A stretch of DNA of 64,000 nucleotides from CAKRJP01 sp963597615 (GCA_963597615.1 CAVBQS010000019.1:46468-110467); one strand, 5' to 3'. Numbered from the stretch's first letter, positions 32,936 to 41,991 are shown. Numbers and translations are program-made. The notes: a model not told the origin generated them from the sequence alone.

Positions 32936-33478
32936 ATGTCACGTATCGGAAGACATCCAGTAGCAATTCCTGCAGGCGTTACTGTAGAGGTTGCAGAGAA
33001 AAACAAAGTGACTGTAAAAGGTCCTAAGGGAACTCTTGAGAGAGAACTCCCATCAGAGATGGAAATCAAAGTAGAAGGCGCTGAGGTTGTTGTTACAAGA
33101 CCTAACGATTTAAAGAAGATGAAATCTTTACATGGTCTTACAAGAACATTGATCAACAACATGGTAATCGGTGTTACAGAAGGATATGAAAAGGTTCTGG
33201 AAGTTAACGGTGTTGGTTACAGAGCTGCTAAGTCCGGAAATAAATTAACATTAAATCTTGGATACTCTCACCCAGTAGAGATGATTGATCCTGAAGGTGT
33301 TGAGACAGTAGTTGAAGGCCAGAACAAGATCGTCGTTAAGGGTATTGACAAAGAAAAAGTAGGCCAGTACGCAGCTGAGATCAGAGACAAGAGAAGACCT
33401 GAGCCATATAAGGGCAAGGGTATCAAGTATGCTGATGAAGTTATTAGACGTAAAGTTGGTAAGACTGGTAAGAAATAA
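32936..33478 (+). CDS. rplF: 50S ribosomal protein L6
   Basis: 180 aa, two similar domains. Near the factor-binding site. Two in-frame ATGs exist (32930, 32936). GGAGG ends at 32927, so 32936 has the proper distance and gives MSRIGRHPVAIPAGVTVEV. Late motif PEPYKGKGIKYADEVIRRK. Confidence 0.97.
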   Translation: MSRIGRHPVAIPAGVTVEVAEKNKVTVKGPKGTLERELPSEMEIKVEGAEVVVTRPNDLKKMKSLHGLTRTLINNMVIGVTEGYEKVLEVNGVGYRAAKSGNKLTLNLGYSHPVEMIDPEGVETVVEGQNKIVVKGIDKEKVGQYAAEIRDKRRPEPYKGKGIKYADEVIRRKVGKTGKK

Positions 33479-33495
33479 GTAAGGAGAGTGTGAAG

Positions 33496-33864
33496 ATGGT
33501 TAGCAAGAAAAGTAGAAGCGAAGTTCGCGTTAAAAAGCACAGAAGATTACGCAACCGTTTAAGTGGAACACCTGAGTGCCCACGTTTGGCTGTGTTCAGA
33601 AGTAATAATCATATGTATGCTCAAATTATTGACGATACAGTTGGAAATACCTTAGTTTCAGCATCAACCCTTCAGAAAGATGTTAAGGCTGAGCTTGAAA
33701 AGACTAACAACGTTGATGCAGCAGCATACTTAGGGAAAGTTATTGCTGAGAAGGCAATTGAGAAAGGTATTAAAGAAGTCGTATTTGACAGAGGCGGATT
33801 TATTTACCAGGGAAAAGTTCAGGCATTAGCAGACGCAGCTAGAGAAGCTGGGTTGAATTTCTAG
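33496..33864 (+). CDS. rplR: 50S ribosomal protein L18
   Basis: 122 aa. Binds 5S rRNA with L5. ATG 33496 is preferred over GTG 33490, because AAGGAG (33481-33486) is 9 bases from it. Reads MVSKKSRSEVRVKKHRRLRN; ends REAGLNF. Confidence 0.97.
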   Translation: MVSKKSRSEVRVKKHRRLRNRLSGTPECPRLAVFRSNNHMYAQIIDDTVGNTLVSASTLQKDVKAELEKTNNVDAAAYLGKVIAEKAIEKGIKEVVFDRGGFIYQGKVQALADAAREAGLNF

Positions 33865-33878
33865 AAGGAGGAGCACAC

Positions 33879-34388
33879 ATGAGACAGGAACGTATTGATG
33901 CTAGTCAGTTAGAATTAGAAGAAAAAGTAGTATCAATTAAGCGTGTAACCAAAGTTGTTAAAGGTGGCCGTAATATGAGATTCACAGCTTTAGTAGTTGT
34001 TGGAGATGGTCAGGGACATGTTGGTGCAGGTTTAGGAAAGGCTACTGAGATTCCAGAAGCAATCCGTAAAGGAAAAGAAGATGCTGCTAAGAATCTTATC
34101 AAAGTAGCTTTAGATGAGAACGAGAGTATTACACATGATTTCATCGGTAAATTCGGTGGAGCTTCAGTTTTACTGAAGAAGGCACCAGAAGGTACTGGAG
34201 TAATCGCCGGTGGTCCGGCTCGTGCCGTTATCGAGATGGCAGGAATCAAGAACATTCGTACAAAATCTCTTGGTTCAAACAACAAGCAGAACGTAGTACT
34301 TGCAACAATCGAAGGATTACGTCAGATCAAGACTCCGGAGCAGGTAGCTAAGCTTCGTGGTAAGTCTGTAGAAGAAATCTTAGGCTAA
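33879..34388 (+). CDS. rpsE: 30S ribosomal protein S5
   Basis: 169 aa. Needed for decoding fidelity. Has VVGDGQGHVGAGLGKATEIP and KAPEGTGVIAGGPARAV. Begins MRQERIDASQLELEEKVVSI after AAGGAGG. Confidence 0.98.
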   Translation: MRQERIDASQLELEEKVVSIKRVTKVVKGGRNMRFTALVVVGDGQGHVGAGLGKATEIPEAIRKGKEDAAKNLIKVALDENESITHDFIGKFGGASVLLKKAPEGTGVIAGGPARAVIEMAGIKNIRTKSLGSNNKQNVVLATIEGLRQIKTPEQVAKLRGKSVEEILG

Positions 34389-34402
34389 GGAGGTAGAGAA
34401 GA

Positions 34403-34582
34403 ATGGCAGATTTAAAAGTAACATTAGTAAAATCACCAATTGGCGCTGTACCGAAGCATAAGAGAACTGTTGAAGCTTTAGGATTAAAAAAAGTAAACAA
34501 GACAGTTGTACTTCCGGACAATGCAGCAACCAGAGGAATGATCAAACAGGTTGAGTACATGTTGAAAGTTGAAGAAGCATAA
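34403..34582 (+). CDS. rpmD: 50S ribosomal protein L30
   Basis: 59 aa. Reads MADLKVTLVKSPIGAVPKHK with LGLKKVNKTVVLPDNAATRG. AAGGAGG precedes the ATG, 14 bases after rpsE. Short form usual for bacteria. Confidence 0.96.
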   Translation: MADLKVTLVKSPIGAVPKHKRTVEALGLKKVNKTVVLPDNAATRGMIKQVEYMLKVEEA

Positions 34583-34604
34583 TATCATATAAGGAGGTGT
34601 CACA

Positions 34605-35045
34605 ATGGATTTATCAAACTTAAGACCTGCTGAAGGAGCAAAGCAGAGCGATAATTTCAGAAGAGGTCGTGGACACGGTTCTGGAAATGGTAAGACCGCT
34701 GGTAAGGGACACAAAGGTCAGAAGGCTCGTTCTGGAGCAACAAGACCTGGTTTCGAAGGTGGACAGATGCCATTATATAGAAGAATTCCTAAGAGAGGAT
34801 TTACAAACAGAAATACTAAGACTATCGTTGGTATTAATGTAAGTGCTCTTGAAGTGTTCGATAATGATGCAGTAGTTTCAGTAGAGACTTTAATCCAGCA
34901 GGGAATCGTAAAGAATCCTAAGGATGGAGTTAAGATTCTTGGTAATGGAGAATTAACAAAGAAACTTACTGTTCAGGCAGATGCATTTAGTGCAAGTGCT
35001 GTAGCCAAGATTGAGGCTTTAGGTGGAAAAGCAGAGGTGATCTAA
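34605..35045 (+). CDS. rplO: 50S ribosomal protein L15
   Basis: 146 aa. N-terminal glycine-rich basic extension (GRGHGSGNGKTAGKGHKGQK) and the family start MDLSNLRPAEGAK. AAGGAGG precedes it. Overlaps the start of secY by one base. Confidence 0.98.
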   Translation: MDLSNLRPAEGAKQSDNFRRGRGHGSGNGKTAGKGHKGQKARSGATRPGFEGGQMPLYRRIPKRGFTNRNTKTIVGINVSALEVFDNDAVVSVETLIQQGIVKNPKDGVKILGNGELTKKLTVQADAFSASAVAKIEALGGKAEVI

Positions 35046-36361
35046 TGTTAGAAACGCTCCGTCGAGCATTTCAGACAAAAGATATCAGAAAGAAAATCTT
35101 ATATACATTTTTTATGTTGATCGTTATTCGTGTGGGATCACAGCTTCCTACACCGGGAGTGAATAGTGAGTATATTCAGAATTTCTTTGCACAGAATACT
35201 GGGGAAGCGTTTAATTTATTTAACGCTTTCACCGGTGGATCTTTTGAACAAATGTCTGTATTTGCTCTTAGTATTACACCATACATCACATCATCCATTA
35301 TTGTGCAGCTATTGACGATTGCTATTCCGCAGTTGGAAGAGATGCAAAAAGATGGTGAAGACGGAAGAAAGAAGATTGTTGCAATTACAAGATACTTGAC
35401 GGTTGGACTTGCTCTTTTTGAGTCCGGTGCCATGGCGATTGGATTTGGCCGTCAGGGACTGTTAACAGATTATAACTTTGTTAATTGCGCAATTGTTATT
35501 CTTACACTTACAGCCGGTTCTGCATTTCTTATGTGGATCGGTGAAAGAATCACTGAGAATGGTGTAGGAAATGGTATCTCTGTGGTATTGGTAATTAATA
35601 TTATTTCACGAATTCCAAGTGATTTATATTCTTTATATCAGCAGTTTATACAGGGAAAATCCCTTGCTTCTGCAGGATTAGCTGCTCTTATTATTCTGGC
35701 TATTATCGTTGCTTTAGTAGTATTCGTAATTATTCTCCAGGATGGTGAGAGAAGAATCGCCGTACAATATTCACAGAAGGTAGTTGGAAGAAGAAGTTAT
35801 GGCGGACAGTCAAGCAGCATTCCTCTTAAGGTTAATACTGCCGGAGTTATCCCGATTATCTTCGCTTCTTCATTAATGCAATTCCCAGTAATCATTGCCT
35901 CCTTTATGGGTAAGGGAAATGGTACAGGAATTGGCAGCGAGATTTTAAAAGGATTAAGCCAGAGCAACTGGTGCGATCCTGATAATATTAAATATTCATG
36001 GGGATTGGTGGTTTACATCATCTTGACAGTATTCTTCGCATATTTCTATACTTCCATTACTTTCAATCCATTAGAGATTGCAAATAATATGAAGAAGAGC
36101 GGAGGATTTATCCCTGGTATCAGACCTGGTAGACCTACAACTGAGTATCTGACAAAGATTTTAAATTATATTATCTTTATTGGTGCTTGTGGTCTGATTT
36201 TGATTCAGATTGTTCCTATTCTCTTTAATGGTTGGCTTGGAGCCAGCGTTTCCTTTGGTGGAACATCATTGATCATTATTGTCAGTGTTGTATTAGAGAC
36301 CTTGAAGCAGATTGAATCACAGATGCTGGTACGTAATTATAGAGGATTTTTGAATAGTTAA
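35045..36361 (+). CDS. secY: Protein translocase subunit SecY
   Basis: 438 aa with ten membrane helices; the channel of the Sec translocon. Family marks include the plug region near PTPGVNSEYIQ, GGSFEQMSVFALSITPYI and the cytoplasmic loop with RPGRPTTEYL. Translation coupled to rplO by TAATG. A 12-base stem follows at 36364-36400. Confidence 0.98.
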   Translation: MLETLRRAFQTKDIRKKILYTFFMLIVIRVGSQLPTPGVNSEYIQNFFAQNTGEAFNLFNAFTGGSFEQMSVFALSITPYITSSIIVQLLTIAIPQLEEMQKDGEDGRKKIVAITRYLTVGLALFESGAMAIGFGRQGLLTDYNFVNCAIVILTLTAGSAFLMWIGERITENGVGNGISVVLVINIISRIPSDLYSLYQQFIQGKSLASAGLAALIILAIIVALVVFVIILQDGERRIAVQYSQKVVGRRSYGGQSSSIPLKVNTAGVIPIIFASSLMQFPVIIASFMGKGNGTGIGSEILKGLSQSNWCDPDNIKYSWGLVVYIILTVFFAYFYTSITFNPLEIANNMKKSGGFIPGIRPGRPTTEYLTKILNYIIFIGACGLILIQIVPILFNGWLGASVSFGGTSLIIIVSVVLETLKQIESQMLVRNYRGFLNS

Positions 36362-36363
36362 GA

Positions 36364-36400
36364 TTTTGACTCGCGGGAAGATATTTTTCGCGAGTTAAAA
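36364..36400 (+). other. Hairpin between secY and adk
   Basis: TTTTGACTCGCG pairs with CGCGAGTTAAAA (one G-T) around a 13-base loop. No T-run follows on the plus strand, so it is not a standard terminator; it may shield the message from nucleases or be a processing site. Confidence 0.5.
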
Positions 36401-36423
36401 TGCTATAAGGAGGAATACCCAAA

Positions 36424-37068
36424 ATGAAAATCGTTATGTTAGGGGCACCAGGTGCCGGAAAAGGAACACAGGCAGCTAAAATTTCAGCGAAATATAATGT
36501 CCCACACATTTCTACCGGAGATATTTTCCGGGCAAACATTAAAGAAGGAACACCACTTGGAAAAAAGGCAAAAGAATATATGGATCAGGGAATGCTTGTT
36601 CCGGATGAGTTGGTTCTTGACCTTATTGTAGACCGTTTAGGTAAAGAAGATGCGAAAGATGGTTATGTATTGGATGGATTCCCGAGAACCATTCCCCAGG
36701 CAAAGGCCTTGGACGAAGCCCTTACAAAGCAGGGGGATAAGTTAGATGCAGCCATTGATATTTCTGTACCGGATGAGAATATCGTAAATCGTATGTCTGG
36801 AAGAAGAGCATGTCTAGGTTGCGGAGCTACTTATCATTTGGTTTATGCAGCTCCTAAGACAGAGGGAGTTTGCGATGTTTGCGGAAAAGATTTGATTCTT
36901 AGAGATGATGACAAGCCGGAGACGGTTACAAAACGATTGAATGTTTATCATGAGCAGACACAGCCATTGATTGACTATTACAAAGAAGCTGGAATCCTAA
37001 AGACCATCGATGGAACCATTGATATCAATGAAGTCTTCAATAACATTGTAGCTATTTTAGGAGAGTAA
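36424..37068 (+). CDS. adk: Adenylate kinase
   Basis: 214 aa. Interconverts ATP + AMP and 2 ADP. P-loop GAPGAGKGTQA at 7-17. The lid holds four cysteines (CLGCG and CDVCG), so it is the zinc-binding Gram-positive form. LDGFPRT motif near 82. AAGGAGG precedes ATG. Confidence 0.98.
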   Translation: MKIVMLGAPGAGKGTQAAKISAKYNVPHISTGDIFRANIKEGTPLGKKAKEYMDQGMLVPDELVLDLIVDRLGKEDAKDGYVLDGFPRTIPQAKALDEALTKQGDKLDAAIDISVPDENIVNRMSGRRACLGCGATYHLVYAAPKTEGVCDVCGKDLILRDDDKPETVTKRLNVYHEQTQPLIDYYKEAGILKTIDGTIDINEVFNNIVAILGE

Positions 37069-37073
37069 TTACT

Positions 37074-37838
37074 ATGCCAATTACAGTGAAATCAGCCAGG
37101 GAAATTGAGCTAATGACAGAGGCTGGACAAATTTTAGGAATTGTACATGATGAATTGGCAAAAGCATTGCGTCCAGGAATGACAACAAAAGCTATTGATA
37201 AACTGGGAGAAGAGATTATCCGCAGTTATGGATGCATTCCTTCTTTCCTTAATTATGAAGGATACCCGGCTTCCATCTGTGTTTCTGTTAATGAGGAGGT
37301 GGTTCATGGAATTCCCAGTGAACATCGTTTCTTAAGAGATGGAGACATTGTAAGTTTGGATGCTGGAGTAATATACAAAGGCTATCACTCCGATGCAGCA
37401 AGAACCCATGCTGTAGGAGAGATCAGTGAAGAAGCAAAGAAACTTATTCAGGTAACCAGGGAGTCCTTCTTTGAAGGCATTAAGGAAGCAAGAGAGGGAA
37501 ACCATCTCTTTGATATTTCCGGGGCTATTGGAAGATACGCTGAATCTAAGGGATACGGAGTAGTAAGAGACTTATGTGGTCACGGAATTGGCACTGCCCT
37601 CCATGAAGCTCCGGAGATTCCTAATTATGAGATGAATCGAAAAGGTGTTAAACTGAAGGCTGGTATGACTCTAGCCATTGAACCTATGATCAATATTGGG
37701 ACCTGGAAGGTAGACTGGATGCCGGATGAGTGGACAGTTGTTACAAAAGATCGATCTTTATCGGCTCATTATGAGAATACAGTTCTTATTACTGACAAAG
37801 ATCCGATTATCTTAAGTTTAGGACAGGACTTACCATAG
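37074..37838 (+). CDS. map: Methionine aminopeptidase, type I
   Basis: 254 aa. Removes the first methionine of new proteins. Metal ligands fit SLDAGVIYKGYHSDAARTH (two Asp), GHGIGTALHEAPEIPN (His), AIEPMI (Glu) and a late Glu in HYENTV. Only 5 bases after adk, so coupled. Confidence 0.98.
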   Translation: MPITVKSAREIELMTEAGQILGIVHDELAKALRPGMTTKAIDKLGEEIIRSYGCIPSFLNYEGYPASICVSVNEEVVHGIPSEHRFLRDGDIVSLDAGVIYKGYHSDAARTHAVGEISEEAKKLIQVTRESFFEGIKEAREGNHLFDISGAIGRYAESKGYGVVRDLCGHGIGTALHEAPEIPNYEMNRKGVKLKAGMTLAIEPMINIGTWKVDWMPDEWTVVTKDRSLSAHYENTVLITDKDPIILSLGQDLP

Positions 37839-37879
37839 CAGATATAACTTAATGAGCAATATATTTGGAGAGGTGAACT

Positions 37880-38128
37880 GTGGATAAATATAAGATTGGA
37901 ATGCCGGCCATATCCCTTGCAGGACACGATGCTGGTAAGGTCTATTTGATTTTTAAGGTCCATGACAATTATGTAGAGCTTGTGGATGGCAAGATCAGAA
38001 CCTTAGATCATCCAAAGAAAAAGAAAAAGAAGCATATTCAGATTATTAAGGAACAATATGACATAGCTGCAGCAGATGATGTAGCCATTAAGAGAATCTT
38101 AAAAGTTAGAGATAAGAGTGCAAAATAA
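37880..38128 (+). CDS. KOW-domain RNA-binding protein, L14e/L27e-like
   Basis: 82 aa, basic. A KOW-like start (GMPAISLAGHDAGKVYLIFK) followed by a lysine run and a helical tail. Proteins of this kind are found at this place (between map and infA) in many Clostridia; their role at the ribosome is unknown. GTG start after GGAGAGG. Confidence 0.8.
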   Translation: MDKYKIGMPAISLAGHDAGKVYLIFKVHDNYVELVDGKIRTLDHPKKKKKKHIQIIKEQYDIAAADDVAIKRILKVRDKSAK

Positions 38129-38146
38129 CAGGAGGAATGGAGAAGT

Positions 38147-38365
38147 ATGTCAAAGGCTGACGTAATCGAAATTGAGGGAACTGTAGTTGAGAAATTGCCA
38201 AATGCCATGTTTCAGGTAGAATTAGAAAATGGACACCAGGTGCTGGCACACATTAGTGGAAAACTTCGTATGAACTTTATCAAGATTTTGCCAGGAGATA
38301 AAGTTACATTGGAGCTTTCACCTTATGATCTTTCTAAGGGAAGAATTATTTGGAGAGACAAATAA
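38147..38365 (+). CDS. infA: Translation initiation factor IF-1
   Basis: 72 aa OB-fold protein. Reads MSKADVIEIEGTVVEKLPNA and KLRMNFIKILPGDKVTLELS. Occupies the A site during initiation. AGGAGG precedes the start; 18 bases after the KOW gene. Confidence 0.98.
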   Translation: MSKADVIEIEGTVVEKLPNAMFQVELENGHQVLAHISGKLRMNFIKILPGDKVTLELSPYDLSKGRIIWRDK

Positions 38366-38390
38366 GATATAAAAAAATAAAAAATGGCTA

Positions 38391-38420
38391 TTGACTTATA
38401 CCCAGGAACAGTGATATTAT
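38391..38420 (+). promoter_or_regulatory. Internal promoter before rpmJ (alpha operon)
   Basis: -35 TTGACT (38391-38396), 18-base spacer, -10 TATTAT (38415-38420), followed by a leader of about 125 bases with a possible ATCTGT/ACAGAT hairpin (about 38457-38483). It would drive rpmJ to rplQ independently of the S10 promoter. Confidence 0.65.
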
Positions 38421-38553
38421 ATATAAGCATGTTTCTGGGTATTAGTTTGCCCAAATATCTGTGAGTTGCAGATTATATACAGATGGAAGACAAGCTGTGG
38501 CAGAGACAATGTAGAAGTATGAAGGCAAAGCAATGGATGAAAGGAGGATCCCC

Positions 38554-38667
38554 GTGAAGGTTAGATCATCAGTAAAACCAATTTGCGAAAAATGCAAAGT
38601 CATCAAGAGAAAAGGAAGCGTTCGTATCATTTGCGAAAACCCTAAGCACAAACAAAGACAGGGATAA
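38554..38667 (+). CDS. rpmJ: 50S ribosomal protein L36, zinc type
   Basis: 37 aa. Starts at GTG after AAAGGAGG and reads MKVRSSVKPICEKCKVIKRK. Cys11, Cys14, Cys27 and His32 form the zinc site (C+ form). Too short for many gene finders but unmistakable. Confidence 0.97.
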   Translation: MKVRSSVKPICEKCKVIKRKGSVRIICENPKHKQRQG

Positions 38668-38885
38668 TTAGCGCATGACTACTATTAATATACAAGGACA
38701 CCTGTAGCCGGTGATATCCTGGTATATTGCTTATAATGCCGGCTCGTCATTACCGTTTGTTTGATTAGCGGTGGCCGGAAAGGGCATGGTTACCGAACAT
38801 GCCTGGATGACTTGAGATATGCATCTCAATCGCATCCCTATTTGGGACAGTATGCAAGAATGAAAGAACAAGAACAAGAAAATGG
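38668..38885 (+). promoter_or_regulatory. Structured leader before rpsM
   Basis: Three hairpins in a row: AGCCGG/CCGGCT (38706-38744), GGCATG/CATGCC (38783-38803) and TTGAGAT/ATCTCAA (38812-38829). In E. coli a leader before rpsM binds S4 and shuts the alpha operon off. The position is the same here, but the E. coli pseudoknot is not evident to me. Confidence 0.5.
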
Positions 38886-38897
38886 AGGAATAATCAC

Positions 38898-39266
38898 ATG
38901 GCTCGTATTGCAGGTGTAGATTTACCAAGAGACAAACGTGTTGAAATCGGACTTACCTATATTTATGGTATTGGTAGACCGAGCGCAACTCGCATTTTAG
39001 AGGAAGCAGGAGTAGATCCTGATATTCGTTGTAGAGATCTTACTGACGAAGACGTTAAGAAGATTTCAGCAGTAATTGACGAGACTCAGACTGTAGAAGG
39101 TGATCTTAGAAGAGAAATCGCTCTTAACATTAAGAGACTTCAGGAGATCGGATGCTACAGAGGAATCCGTCACAGAAAGGGACTTCCGGTTCGTGGTCAG
39201 AAGACTAAGACTAATGCAAGAACAAGAAAAGGTCCTAAGAGAACAGTAGCTAATAAGAAGAAATAA
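38898..39266 (+). CDS. rpsM: 30S ribosomal protein S13
   Basis: 122 aa. Head protein that contacts the P-site tRNA and the large subunit. Starts MARIAGVDLPRDKRVEIGLT and ends in the basic tail KTNARTRKGPKRTVANKKK. ATGGAGGAA precedes ATG. Confidence 0.98.
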   Translation: MARIAGVDLPRDKRVEIGLTYIYGIGRPSATRILEEAGVDPDIRCRDLTDEDVKKISAVIDETQTVEGDLRREIALNIKRLQEIGCYRGIRHRKGLPVRGQKTKTNARTRKGPKRTVANKKK

Positions 39267-39305
39267 TTAATAATCATATATAAGAAAGCGTAGGTTAGTT
39301 TTATT

Positions 39306-39701
39306 ATGGCAAAGAAAGTTACAAAGAAAGTGACAAAGAAACGTGTCAAGAAAAACGTTGAACACGGACAGGCACATATCCAGGCATCTTTTAACAATAC
39401 AATCGTAACATTAACAGATGCTCAGGGAAATGCTCTTTCATGGGCAAGTGCTGGTGGTCTAGGATTTAGAGGTTCAAAGAAATCTACCCCTTATGCAGCC
39501 CAGACAGCAGCTGAGACAGCAGCTAAGGCAGCATTAGTACATGGCTTAAAGTCCGTTGACGTTATGGTTAAGGGACCAGGTTCAGGTAGAGAAGCAGCAA
39601 TTCGTGCCCTTCAGGCATGTGGAATTAATGTAACAAGCATTAAGGATGTAACACCTGTACCACACAATGGTTGCCGTCCACCAAAACGTAGAAGAGTCTA
39701 A
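39306..39701 (+). CDS. rpsK: 30S ribosomal protein S11
   Basis: 131 aa. Platform protein near the mRNA exit. Has NTIVTLTDAQGNALSWASAG and ends HNGCRPPKRRRV. The ribosome binding site is weak (AAGCGTAGG, 12 bases before ATG) compared with its neighbours. Confidence 0.98.
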   Translation: MAKKVTKKVTKKRVKKNVEHGQAHIQASFNNTIVTLTDAQGNALSWASAGGLGFRGSKKSTPYAAQTAAETAAKAALVHGLKSVDVMVKGPGSGREAAIRALQACGINVTSIKDVTPVPHNGCRPPKRRRV

Positions 39702-39749
39702 TTATAGATATTCTTTTAATGGCGAAAAGAAATAGGAGGAACAATAAGC

Positions 39750-40343
39750 ATGGCAGTAAATAGAGTACCAGTTCTTAAAAGATGTAGATCCCTCGGTATG
39801 GATCCAGTTTATTTGGGAATTGATAAGAAGTCTAACAGACAGTTAAAGAGATCTAGCAGAAAGATGAGCGAGTATGGTCTTCAGTTACGTGAGAAGCAGA
39901 AAGCTAAATTTATCTATGGTGTATTAGAGAAGCCTTTCAGAAATTACTATTTCAAGGCTCAGCGTATGAAAGGAATGACTGGTGAGAACTTAATGGTTCT
40001 TCTTGAGTCAAGACTTGACAACGTAGTATTCCGTCTTGGACTTGCTAGAACAAGACGTGAAGCAAGACAGATCGTTGATCACAAGCACGTTTTAGTTAAC
40101 GGTAAGCAGGTAAATATTCCTTCTTACTTAGTTAAGGCTGGAGATGTTGTGGAGATCAAAGAAGCTAAGAGAAGCTCAGCAAGATACAAAGAGATCGTAG
40201 AGGTTACAGGCGGACGTCTTGTTCCAGAATGGTTGGAGGCTGATCTGGAGTCATTAAAGGGTACAGTTAAGGAGCTTCCAAGACGTGAAGCTATCGATGT
40301 TCCTGTAGATGAGATGCTGATCGTCGAGTTGTATTCTAAATAA
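39750..40343 (+). CDS. rpsD: 30S ribosomal protein S4
   Basis: 197 aa. Primary 16S binder with an S4 RNA-binding domain (LESRLDNVVFRLGLARTRRE). Only one cysteine near the N-terminus, so this is the zinc-free form, unlike S14 and L36 of the same operon. AGGAGG precedes the start. Confidence 0.98.
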   Translation: MAVNRVPVLKRCRSLGMDPVYLGIDKKSNRQLKRSSRKMSEYGLQLREKQKAKFIYGVLEKPFRNYYFKAQRMKGMTGENLMVLLESRLDNVVFRLGLARTRREARQIVDHKHVLVNGKQVNIPSYLVKAGDVVEIKEAKRSSARYKEIVEVTGGRLVPEWLEADLESLKGTVKELPRREAIDVPVDEMLIVELYSK

Positions 40344-40374
40344 TAGTCCGTAAACACCACAGGAGGTGAACTTA

Positions 40375-41334
40375 GTGTTTGATTTTAATAAGCCAAATAT
40401 CGAGATAACTGAAATTTCAGAAGATAAAAAATATGGAAGATTTGTTGTAGAGCCTTTGGAAAGAGGTTATGGAACAACTTTGGGAAATTCCTTAAGAAGA
40501 ATCATGCTTTCATCTTTGCCTGGAGCAGCAGTAAGTTCCGTAAAGATTGATGGAGTTCTTCATGAATTTAGTTCTATTCCTGGTGTTAAGGAAGATGTTA
40601 CAGAGATTGTCATGAATTTAAAGTCTCTGTCTATCAAGAACTCATCTGAGACAGATGAGCCAAAGACAGCTTACATTGAGTTTGAAGGTGAAGGTGTAGT
40701 TACCGCTGCGGATATTCAGGTCGACCCTGATATTGAGATTATTAACAAGGATCAGGTTATTGCTACATTGAATGGTGGGGCAGACAGCAAGCTTTACATG
40801 GAACTTACCATTACAAAGGGTAGAGGATATGTAAGTTCAGATAAGAATAAAAATGAGGATATGCCAATTGCGGTTATTCCAATCGATTCTATCTACACAC
40901 CGGTTGAGCGTGTAAACCTTACTGTAGAGAATACTCGTGTAGGCCAGATCACAGACTATGACAAGCTTACATTAGATGTTTATACCAACGGAACCTTACT
41001 TCCGGATGAGGCAGTTAGTTTAGCTGCTAAGGTTCTTAGTGAGCATCTGAAGCTCTTTATCGACCTCTCTGAGGTTGCTCAGGCTGCTGAAGTTATGATC
41101 GAGAAGGAAGACGATGAGAAGGAAAAAGTTCTGGAGATGAGCATTGATGAATTAGAGTTATCTGTTCGTTCATTTAACTGTTTAAAGAGAGCCGGCATCA
41201 ACACAGTTGAAGAGCTGACCAACAGAACTCCTGACGATATGATGAAGGTACGTAATCTGGGACGTAAGTCTTTAGAGGAAGTACTTGCTAAGCTTGAAGA
41301 GTTAGGTTTAAGCTTAAGCAGAGGCGAGGAGTAA
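40375..41334 (+). CDS. rpoA: RNA polymerase alpha subunit
   Basis: 319 aa. N-terminal dimerization domain (PLERGYGTTLGNSLRRIMLS) and C-terminal DNA-binding domain (about 250-310, NCLKRAGINTVEELTNRT). GTG 40375 is preferred; the in-frame GTG 40366 lies within the AGGAGGTG ribosome binding site itself. Confidence 0.98.
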   Translation: MFDFNKPNIEITEISEDKKYGRFVVEPLERGYGTTLGNSLRRIMLSSLPGAAVSSVKIDGVLHEFSSIPGVKEDVTEIVMNLKSLSIKNSSETDEPKTAYIEFEGEGVVTAADIQVDPDIEIINKDQVIATLNGGADSKLYMELTITKGRGYVSSDKNKNEDMPIAVIPIDSIYTPVERVNLTVENTRVGQITDYDKLTLDVYTNGTLLPDEAVSLAAKVLSEHLKLFIDLSEVAQAAEVMIEKEDDEKEKVLEMSIDELELSVRSFNCLKRAGINTVEELTNRTPDDMMKVRNLGRKSLEEVLAKLEELGLSLSRGEE

Positions 41335-41454
41335 TCCTTAACTCCCGCAGAATAATTGATGTTTTCTGTCGGTAAATCCGAAGGGTGCGGCAGAGCATTT
41401 GGCTAGTAAGCCCGAAGAGTATAACCAAGTGTTAATTATGGAGGAAATTTTAAA

Positions 41455-41991
41455 ATGGCAAAGTATAGAAAGCTTGGAAGAACTTCCAGCCAGAGAAAAG
41501 CATTGTTAAGAAACCAGGTAACAGCATTACTTAACAACGGTAAGATTGTTACTACAGAAGCTAAGGCAAAAGAGATCCGCAAGATTGCTGAGGGACTTAT
41601 TGCACTTGCAGTTAAAGAGAAGGATAACTTCGAAGAAGTAACTGTTAAGGCTAAGGTTGCTCGCAAGGACAAAGACGGTAAGAGAGTAAAAGAAGTTGTA
41701 GATGGTAAGAAAGTTACTGTATATGACGAAGTAGAGAAGACAATCAAAAAAGATCTTCCTAGCAGACTTCACGCTCGTCGTCAGATGTTAAAGGTTCTTT
41801 ATCCTGTAAAAGAGGTTCCAACCGCTCAGGCAGGAAAGAAGAAGAATACAAAGGAAATTGATCTTGTAGCTAAGTTGTTTGATGAGATTGCTCCTAAGTA
41901 TGAAGGCCGCAATGGTGGATACACAAGAATCGTTAAGATTGGACAGCGTAAAGGTGACGCTGCTATGGAAGTTCTTATTGAGCTTGTATAA
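41455..41991 (+). CDS. rplQ: 50S ribosomal protein L17, enlarged
   Basis: 178 aa, while the usual length is about 115-130. The core is normal: MAKYRKLGRTSSQRKALLRN at the start, RLHARRQ in the middle and GGYTRIVKIGQRKGDAAMEV at the end. About 46 extra residues (rich in Lys, Asp and Val) lie between LIALAVKEKD and RLHARRQ, and about 10 more after VKEVPTA. ATGGAGGAA precedes it. Last gene of the operon; a 120-base gap with a CCGCA/TGCGG stem possibility separates it from rpoA. Confidence 0.96.
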   Translation: MAKYRKLGRTSSQRKALLRNQVTALLNNGKIVTTEAKAKEIRKIAEGLIALAVKEKDNFEEVTVKAKVARKDKDGKRVKEVVDGKKVTVYDEVEKTIKKDLPSRLHARRQMLKVLYPVKEVPTAQAGKKKNTKEIDLVAKLFDEIAPKYEGRNGGYTRIVKIGQRKGDAAMEVLIELV

